From Acidobacteriota bacterium (GTDB taxonomy: Bacteria; Actinomycetota; Actinomycetes; Actinomycetales; Micrococcaceae): a DNA stretch of 11,465 nucleotides. This document shows positions 7,601 to 11,465 of the stretch, piece by piece. The stretch covers positions 2,184-13,648 of the forward strand of contig JABBNV010000043.1 in assembly GCA_019352125.1 (NCBI GenBank). Direction: 5' to 3'. The notes under the pieces were generated by a model. It was given only the letters and a program-made list of their open reading frames with translations. It was not told where the DNA came from and made no database searches. The stretch's first letter is position 1. The number at the start of each line of letters is the position of its first letter. The position numbers and the translations under genes are program-made.

Positions 7601-8530
7601 GCAGGCAACGACCGTGGCTTCAGTGGGGCCGTAGGTATTCCATACCTCACGGTCCTCTATGGCCAATCTGGCCGCAAGCTCGGGCGGGCATGCCTCGCCG
7701 CCAAAGATCAACAGGCGTACAGCTTCCAATGCCTCTGCTGGCCACAGCGCAGCCAAGGTGGGAACGGTGGACACGACGGTTATGCCATGCGATATGAGCC
7801 AGGGTCCCAAATCCATCCCGGTACGGACCAGGGATCGCGGAGCCGGAACCAGGGCGGCACCGTGGCCGAACGCCAGCCACATCTCCTCGCACGATGCGTC
7901 AAAGGCAACTGAGAGCCCTGCCAGGACACGGTCCGAGGTGTTGATAGGGGCATCGGCAAGGAAAATCCGTGCCTCGGCATCGACAAATGCTGCGGCGGAA
8001 CGGTGCGTCACAGCTACGCCCTTCGGCGTTCCCGTGGAGCCGGATGTGAAAATCACCCAACAGTCATCATCCGGTGTGGGCATCCGCGGCGTGGGGAAAG
8101 GCTTGGGTCGCTTCTTGTCTGCAATGATTTTCCCGCCACCGTGCAGGATCCCGGCAACCTTGGCCTCCGCGAACACCAGCTTGGCACGCTCGTCAGGGTC
8201 ATCTGCGTCAACCGGAACGTACGCTGCACCAATCAACATAATGGCCAAGATGCAGATATACAGCTCGGCAGTTCCGGACGGTATCCGTACGCCCACCGTG
8301 TCCCCAGCACCAAGACCAGCGAGGTGAAGTTCGCGTCCCCTGGCTCGTACAGCCGCCAATAGATCCGCGTAGCTGAGAGCTTTCCGGCCATCATCCAATG
8401 CGGTAGCGTCCGGATGCTGGGTGGCAGTGTCCGTCAGGATATCGATCAGGGTTCGTTCTGGAGGTGTTGACGACGTACCGGGCAGCTGCGGTTGATAAAC
8501 GAGCGTGGCAGGAAGGGGTTTTTCAGTCAC
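4607..8530 (-). CDS. Pls/PosA-type single-module non-ribosomal peptide synthetase (polycationic isopeptide synthetase-like)
   Basis: Membrane-bound synthetase, 1307 aa, with the architecture of epsilon-poly-L-lysine synthetase Pls (about 1319 aa). Adenylation domain, about 25-495: FTSGSTGTPKG (161-171), FDASCEEMW (210-218), NTYGPTE (298-304), YRSGD (381-385), SGKVDRK (487-493). Carrier domain, about 515-585: the phosphopantetheine serine is S546 in GGGSL. After a charged linker come hydrophobic pairs near 617-637/650-675, 840-872/884-913 and 1088-1112/1116-1140. Each pair is followed by a left-handed beta-helix repeat region starting at ALGAKIG or LLGAKIG (724, 960, 1195). No canonical condensation domain (HHxxxDG), thioesterase or second module is seen. 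In Pls the three soluble C-terminal repeats are thought to form isopeptide bonds iteratively. Start is GTG 8530, with AGG seven bases upstream. The upstream oxidoreductase gene ends 45 bp away without a terminator. Actual substrate and chain length are unknown. Confidence 0.9.
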   Translation of the reverse strand: MTEKPLPATLVYQPQLPGTSSTPPERTLIDILTDTATQHPDATALDDGRKALSYADLLAAVRARGRELHLAGLGAGDTVGVRIPSGTAELYICILAIMLIGAAYVPVDADDPDERAKLVFAEAKVAGILHGGGKIIADKKRPKPFPTPRMPTPDDDCWVIFTSGSTGTPKGVAVTHRSAAAFVDAEARIFLADAPINTSDRVLAGLSVAFDASCEEMWLAFGHGAALVPAPRSLVRTGMDLGPWLISHGITVVSTVPTLAALWPAEALEAVRLLIFGGEACPPELAARLAIEDREVWNTYGPTEATVVACAAPLTGVGPVRIGLPLDGWDLAIVNDHDIPVAEGEVGQLIIGGVGLARYLDPAKDAEKYAPMESLGWSRAYRSGDLVRYEADGLIFMGRADEQVKLGGRRIELGEVDAALQSLKNVAGAAAAVHTTAAGNQILVGYLVPRAGVELDLPACRTALGSSLPAALIPLLTVATDLPTKTSGKVDRKSLPWPLPGSGSDSDAPPLDLDPASAWVLETWNSVLGGNATSLDADFFASGGGSLAAAQLVSALRVRYPTITVADIYAHPRVGALIELAKQSTPGGWEAQGEAAVRDVQRTQRKAQMFQTLMGVPLHILVGMRWLTYLLIINNSFAMLNIFTAAPAVSWWWVFASWLVFISPLGRMGIAVASARFLLRGLQPGSYPRSGRVHLRLWLAEQIADMAAAVSMASAPWVPYYARALGAKIGRNVDLHSVPPVTGMLSLGSGCSIEPEVDLSGYWIDGDTVHIGAISVGQQAVVGARSTLMPGARVGAGAHIESGSAVMGRVKAGQYFAGSPAERKGKARHSWPDAPTTARSVFFWLYAGASSVLALIPFVSAAVGLLVVALAVQGRSNLSAAVGPLLWSVPVAALVWFVCNFVLILGVTRLLGLGLREGFFRVRSLIGWQVWATERVLDMARDLLFPIYASLFTPIWLRLLGAKIGKNVEASTVLLIPKMTTVGDGAFLADDTMVASYELGGGYIRIAPAKVGKRSFLGNSGMTAAGRSVPKNSLVAVLPATPAKAKSGTSWLGSPPVRLRRVAQDSDLSRTFNPPTRLKVARALWELCRLIPVILTVALAAAVLCTLDYLAVHVTYWVAAILGGVVMLLAGAVAAGSSVLAKWLLVGRIRPSEHPLWSSFIWRNEVVDTFVEMVSAPWFARAASGTPALVWWLRALGAKIGSGAWCESYWLPEADLVTLGESSTVNRGCVVQTHLFHDRIMAIDTVTLADGATMGPHGVILPAASIARGGTVGPASLVMRGETVPAASYWMGNPVSPWKGPEFSDRA

Positions 8531-8575
8531 GATGCCTAGTCTTCTTCTCAGAGGTAAACAAACGGTGTTAGCAGG

Positions 8576-9541
8576 CTACGGAACTAGTAGAACTTTACCT
8601 GTCGTACCGCGCCCCTCCAGGTCCCGATGGGCAGCTGAGGCATCGGCAAGTGCATACTTCTGGCCGATTCTCACCGTGAGTTTTCCAGCGGCGACTGCGG
8701 AAAATAGCTCCTCGGAGCGCCACCGGCGTTCTTGGGCGTTGCGCAGAAAATGCACCATGGTGGGGCGTGTCAGGCTGATGCTTCCGCCCTTGTTCAGCTG
8801 TTGCACGTCCACGGGCGGGACTGGCCCGGAGGCTGCACCGAAAACTACCAGTGTTCCTCGAATTCGCACCGATGCTAGAGAACCTTCGAACGTGTCCTTC
8901 CCGACGCCGTCGTACACCACGTCCACGCCGATGCCATCAGTGAGCTCCCGCACCTTTTCCGCAAAACCCTCATAGCGCAGGACCTCGTCGGCACCGGCTG
9001 CACGCGCAAGCACTTCCTTGGCATCAGAAGAAACGGTGGTGATTACCCTGGCTCCGCGCTGCTTGAGCAGTTGGATGAGCAGCAGACCAACGCCTCCGGC
9101 CCCCGCGTGTGTCAGCACCGTCTGGCCTGGTTCCACCCGGTAGGAGGAGTTGATCAGGTAGTGCGCAGTAATTCCTTGCAGTGGCAGGGCTGCGGCGGTC
9201 TCAAGGTCAACACCCTCCGGTACTGGAAGTGCCCGCTCCGCATCCACGAGTGCGTACTCTGCGTAGCCAGCAAGACCCTCAGCAGTAGCAACGTGCTGGC
9301 CCACTGAAAAGTCAGCGACGCCGTCGCCCACTGCGTCTATGGTGCCCGCGAATTCTGTGCCCGGGGTAAAGGGATAGTTGACCTGATACGCCCCGGAGCG
9401 TTGGTACGTGTCGATAAAATTCACGCCCGCTGCTGCAACTTTGACGCGCAGCTGACCGGGCCCGGGCTCAGGCAGCGGCACCTCCTGCAGCTCCAAAACC
9501 TCGGGGCCACCACTGTACTGGGCAACAATTGCGTGTGACAT
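8576..9541 (-). CDS. NADPH:quinone oxidoreductase, zeta-crystallin-like (MDR superfamily)
   Basis: Cytoplasmic zinc-free medium-chain reductase, 321 aa (usual family length), expected to reduce quinones or enones with NADPH. The N-terminal GroES-like half carries AAGVNFIDTYQRSGAY (37-52) and PFTPGTEFAGTI (57-68), the quinone-reductase signature region. The Rossmann half has AGAGGVGLLLIQLLKQRGA (about 146-164) with the AxxGGVG nucleotide loop. Zinc-binding cysteines of alcohol dehydrogenases are absent. Start ATG 9541 has a perfect AGGAGG four bases upstream. The first gene of the minus-strand run, it precedes the Pls-type synthetase by 45 bp with no terminator seen between them. A functional tie to the synthetase is possible but not shown; this may be a housekeeping detoxification gene sharing its transcript. 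Confidence 0.93.
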   Translation of the reverse strand: MSHAIVAQYSGGPEVLELQEVPLPEPGPGQLRVKVAAAGVNFIDTYQRSGAYQVNYPFTPGTEFAGTIDAVGDGVADFSVGQHVATAEGLAGYAEYALVDAERALPVPEGVDLETAAALPLQGITAHYLINSSYRVEPGQTVLTHAGAGGVGLLLIQLLKQRGARVITTVSSDAKEVLARAAGADEVLRYEGFAEKVRELTDGIGVDVVYDGVGKDTFEGSLASVRIRGTLVVFGAASGPVPPVDVQQLNKGGSISLTRPTMVHFLRNAQERRWRSEELFSAVAAGKLTVRIGQKYALADASAAHRDLEGRGTTGKVLLVP

Positions 9542-9545
9542 GAGT

Positions 9546-9551
9546 CCTCCT
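9546..9551 (-). promoter_or_regulatory. Strong Shine-Dalgarno of the quinone oxidoreductase gene
   Basis: AGGAGG on the minus strand, 4 nt before ATG 9541. It fixes the start of the first gene in the synthetase run. The remaining 160 bp or so up to the arg operator show no promoter I can name with confidence on this strand. Confidence 0.8.
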
Positions 9552-9709
9552 ATAGAGCCGCCGGTGCAGTGACCGACCGCTGTGGCTGAGCGTCTTCCCC
9601 ATCACTGGGCGGGGGAATGTACCTGTGCTGACTTCATCGTAGCGAGACCGCAGGCGGGGTGGGGCCGGAGCGTCATAGAAGTCTTCCAGAAACCAGCCGA
9701 CTCGATTCA

Positions 9710-9755
9710 TGTATAAATATCAGCTCGACTGTATATTTTTGCTTTTCGTTGTATA
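9710..9755 (+). promoter_or_regulatory. Candidate ArgR operator: three TGTATA hexamers at exact 20-bp steps
   Basis: TGTATA occurs at 9710-9715, 9730-9735 and 9750-9755. The first two lie in AT-rich flanks that also form an inverted repeat AAATAT (9715-9720) / ATATTT (9733-9738). The third overlaps the argC -10 box. Twenty base pairs is about two helical turns, so the sites face the same side of the DNA, much like the tandem ARG boxes bound by ArgR hexamers. Individual boxes match published ARG-box patterns only loosely, so binding by ArgR is inferred from context (argC directly downstream). Confidence 0.5.
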
Positions 9756-9757
9756 GT
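9752..9757 (+). promoter_or_regulatory. argC -10 box, positioned for a leaderless transcript
   Basis: TATAGT fits the actinobacterial -10 consensus TAnnnT. Its last base lies six bases before the A of argC ATG 9764, so transcription would begin at or next to the start codon. No Shine-Dalgarno precedes argC, consistent with leaderless translation. The hexamer at normal -35 distance (about 9729-9734, CTGTAT) is poor and falls in the middle TGTATA repeat. Confidence 0.6.
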
Positions 9758-9763
9758 GGCGTT

Positions 9764-10807
9764 ATGACTGTTTCTGTGGCTGTTTCCGGTGCCAGTGGCT
9801 ATGCCGGCGGCGAATTACTGCGGCTCCTAGCCTCCCACCCAAACGTGCAAATCGGTGCGATTACCGCACACAGCAATGCTGGAACTCGTTTGGGGGCTCT
9901 GCAACCGCACTTGCATTCCCTGGCGGAGCGAATTCTCGAGGAAACCAGCGTAGAAAACCTTTCCGGCCATGACGTGGTGTTCCTGGCCCTGCCGCACGGT
10001 GCTTCGGCGGATATTGCCAAGGCGCTCCCGCCGGAAACGCTGGTGATTGACGCCGGCGCGGATCACCGGTTGGAAGACCCCGCAGCCTGGGAAAAGTTCT
10101 ACGGATCCCCGCACGCGGGCACGTGGCCCTATGGCTTGCCCGAGCTACCCGGTGGCCGCGAACAACTGCGGAACTCCAAGCGGATTGCGGTTCCAGGTTG
10201 TTACCCGACCAGCTCATTGTTGGCGTTGATGCCGGGCTTTGCCGCCGGAATTCTGGCACACGATGACGTGGTGATTGTTGCGGCCTCCGGTACCTCGGGC
10301 GCCGGTAAATCAGTTAAACCGCATTTGCTGGGCTCCGAAGTCATGGGCTCCATGAGTCCCTACGGAGTGGGCGGGGGACACCGCCATACCCCGGAGATCG
10401 AACAGGGCCTGAGTAGTGTGGCCGGGCAGCCAGTTCAGGTTTCATTCACCCCAACGCTGGCGCCGATGAGCCGCGGCATCCTTGCCACAGCAACCGCTAA
10501 ATTGTCTGAATCCGTGCGGGACTCGGCTACCGGTGCCACGATCCGGCAAGTATGGCTGGACCGTTATGAGGATGAACCATTTGTTCATGTGTTGCCGGAG
10601 GGTCAATGGCCCTCCACCAAGTCAGTAGTGGGATCCAACCACGTTGCCCTGCAGCTTGCCTATGATGCACATGCCGGGCGCGTGATTGTCTCCTGCGCCA
10701 TTGACAACCTCACCAAGGGCACCGCGGGCGGCGCCATTCAATCGATGAACATTGCGCTGGGCCTTGACGAAGAGGCCGGGCTGAACTTCCAAGGAGTTGC
10801 TCCATGA
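9764..10807 (+). CDS. argC: N-acetyl-gamma-glutamyl-phosphate reductase
   Basis: Third step of arginine biosynthesis: NADPH-dependent reduction of N-acetyl-glutamyl-5-phosphate to N-acetyl-glutamate-5-semialdehyde in the cytoplasm. The product is 347 aa, normal for the short ArgC type. The N-terminal dinucleotide loop SGASGYAGGELLRLL (8-22) is followed by LALPHGAS (74-81), the catalytic cysteine C146 in VPGCYPTSS, ASGTSGAGK (174-182), and the catalytic-region histidine H208 in GGHRHTPEI. ATG 9764 is chosen because homology begins there and a -10 box is placed to start transcription at it; an in-frame upstream extension to 9659 has no family resemblance. The stop overlaps the argJ start as ATGA, so the two genes are translationally coupled. 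The three TGTATA repeats upstream suggest arginine-responsive repression. Confidence 0.97.
   Translation: MTVSVAVSGASGYAGGELLRLLASHPNVQIGAITAHSNAGTRLGALQPHLHSLAERILEETSVENLSGHDVVFLALPHGASADIAKALPPETLVIDAGADHRLEDPAAWEKFYGSPHAGTWPYGLPELPGGREQLRNSKRIAVPGCYPTSSLLALMPGFAAGILAHDDVVIVAASGTSGAGKSVKPHLLGSEVMGSMSPYGVGGGHRHTPEIEQGLSSVAGQPVQVSFTPTLAPMSRGILATATAKLSESVRDSATGATIRQVWLDRYEDEPFVHVLPEGQWPSTKSVVGSNHVALQLAYDAHAGRVIVSCAIDNLTKGTAGGAIQSMNIALGLDEEAGLNFQGVAP
10791..10796 (+). promoter_or_regulatory. Ribosome binding site of argJ inside the argC 3' end
   Basis: AAGGAG lies 7 nt before ATG 10804, within the last argC codons. With the ATGA stop/start overlap it supports coupled translation of argC and argJ. 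Confidence 0.75.
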
Positions 10808-11465
10808 GTATTACCACCCCAGCAGGGTTCCGCGCGGCTGGCGTTACGGCCGGGCTGAAGGCCAGCGGTAAGCCGGACGTGGCCCTAGTTGTCAACGATG
10901 GCCCGCTGAAAAATGCTGCCGCCGTGTATACCTCCAACCGCGTTGCAGCCGCGCCCGTGCACTGGAGCAAGCAGGTCACATCTGATGGTCGGGTTGACGC
11001 GGTGATTCTCAATTCCGGCGGCGCCAACGCATGCACCGGGCCCGAGGGTTTTCAAAACACGCACGCTACGGCCGAAAAGGTTGCCGCGCTGCTACATCTT
11101 TCTGCGACGGACATTGCAGTCTGCTCCACGGGTTTGATTGGTGAGCAACTGCCCATGGACAAGTTGCTTCCGGGCGTCGAGGCAGCAGTCAAGACCCTGT
11201 CCGACGACGGCGGCGCTGCCGCAGCTACCGCCATCATGACGACGGACACCGTCTCCAAGGAAGCCGTCTTTCATGGCACCAGCGCCAATGGTGGTGAGTA
11301 CACCATCGGTGGCATGGCCAAGGGAGCGGGGATGTTGGCCCCGGGGCTGGCCACCATGCTGGTGGTGCTGACCACTGATGCGGAGATGGAATCCGATGGT
11401 CTGGATGCTGCACTCAAGGATGCCGTACGGGTGTCTTTCAACCGTGCGGATTCAGATGGTTGTAT
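10804..11465 (+). CDS. argJ: Glutamate N-acetyltransferase / amino-acid acetyltransferase, N-terminal part (runs off window)
   Basis: ArgJ moves the acetyl group from N-acetyl-ornithine to glutamate, recycling acetate in the cyclic arginine pathway; bifunctional forms also acetylate glutamate from acetyl-CoA. The first 220 codons are visible (full length is usually about 390-410). The precursor is self-cleaved before a threonine in the A-x-M-T-T-D-T motif; here AIMTTDT spans 143-149, placing the nucleophile at T146. The substrate-binding GMAKGAGMLAPGLATML (170-186) is conserved, as are the oxyanion-region residues CSTGLIGE (107-114). Start ATG 10804 overlaps the argC stop and has a good AAGGAG. 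The next genes of the operon (typically argB, argD, argF) would lie downstream, outside the window. Confidence 0.96.
   Translation, partial: MSITTPAGFRAAGVTAGLKASGKPDVALVVNDGPLKNAAAVYTSNRVAAAPVHWSKQVTSDGRVDAVILNSGGANACTGPEGFQNTHATAEKVAALLHLSATDIAVCSTGLIGEQLPMDKLLPGVEAAVKTLSDDGGAAAATAIMTTDTVSKEAVFHGTSANGGEYTIGGMAKGAGMLAPGLATMLVVLTTDAEMESDGLDAALKDAVRVSFNRADSDGC

Noticed and set aside
7208..7912. A 234-codon open frame on the plus strand opposite the synthetase
   Set aside because: It is antisense to the well-conserved adenylation domain, has no recognisable motif or ribosome site, and such frames are expected in GC-rich coding DNA.
8531..8575. Terminator between the oxidoreductase and synthetase genes
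   Set aside because: No stable hairpin followed by a T-run is present on the minus strand; co-transcription is more likely.
9659..9763. N-terminal extension of argC to an upstream ATG
   Set aside because: It would run through the TGTATA repeats and -10 box, and ArgC homology starts at MTVSVAVSGASG.

Overview
The window comes from a moderately GC-rich actinobacterium, most likely Micrococcaceae (Arthrobacter-like; Renibacterium is also possible). This is inferred from protein style, GTG starts, an argC-argJ operon with an apparently leaderless promoter, and the actinobacterial Pls-type synthetase. No rRNA, tRNA, CRISPR array or intact mobile element is visible. Coding density is very high and no gene-free stretch exceeds about 220 bp.

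Layout. (1) 1-1253: a truncated MFS efflux gene (minus strand, cut by the window edge) divergent from a marR-type regulator; the 139-bp gap between them holds a perfect inverted repeat that is a good operator candidate. (2) 1242-1975: a decayed ppk2 gene with an in-frame amber codon, a damaged Walker B motif and a missing C-terminus, abutting the 3' end of marR at a 13-bp tandem duplication. (3) 1999-2787: a Sfp-type phosphopantetheinyl transferase on the plus strand. (4) 2695-9541: a minus-strand run of four genes in transcription order: zeta-crystallin-like quinone oxidoreductase, a 1307-aa Pls/PosA-type non-ribosomal peptide synthetase (adenylation domain, carrier domain, then membrane segments alternating with three left-handed beta-helix domains), a compact M1 zinc aminopeptidase, and a DUF2087 protein. 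The last gene overlaps the PPTase tail to tail by 93 bp. (5) 9710-11465: argC and the start of argJ (plus strand), with three TGTATA hexamers spaced exactly 20 bp apart and a -10 box placed for a leaderless argC transcript.

How the parts may work together. The most interesting unit is the synthetase neighbourhood. Pls is the epsilon-poly-L-lysine synthetase of Streptomyces albulus, and relatives make other polycationic isopeptides. Here the synthetase sits with the enzyme type needed to arm its carrier domain (PPTase) and with an M1 aminopeptidase that could trim or degrade a poly-amino-acid. The A-domain pocket residues, read by motif alignment, are D-A-E-S-I-G-T-V-V-K, whose acidic position 239 fits a diamino acid. 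Product and biological role are inference. The MFS/marR pair is probably a self-regulated efflux unit. ArgC and ArgJ are arginine biosynthesis steps, probably under ArgR.
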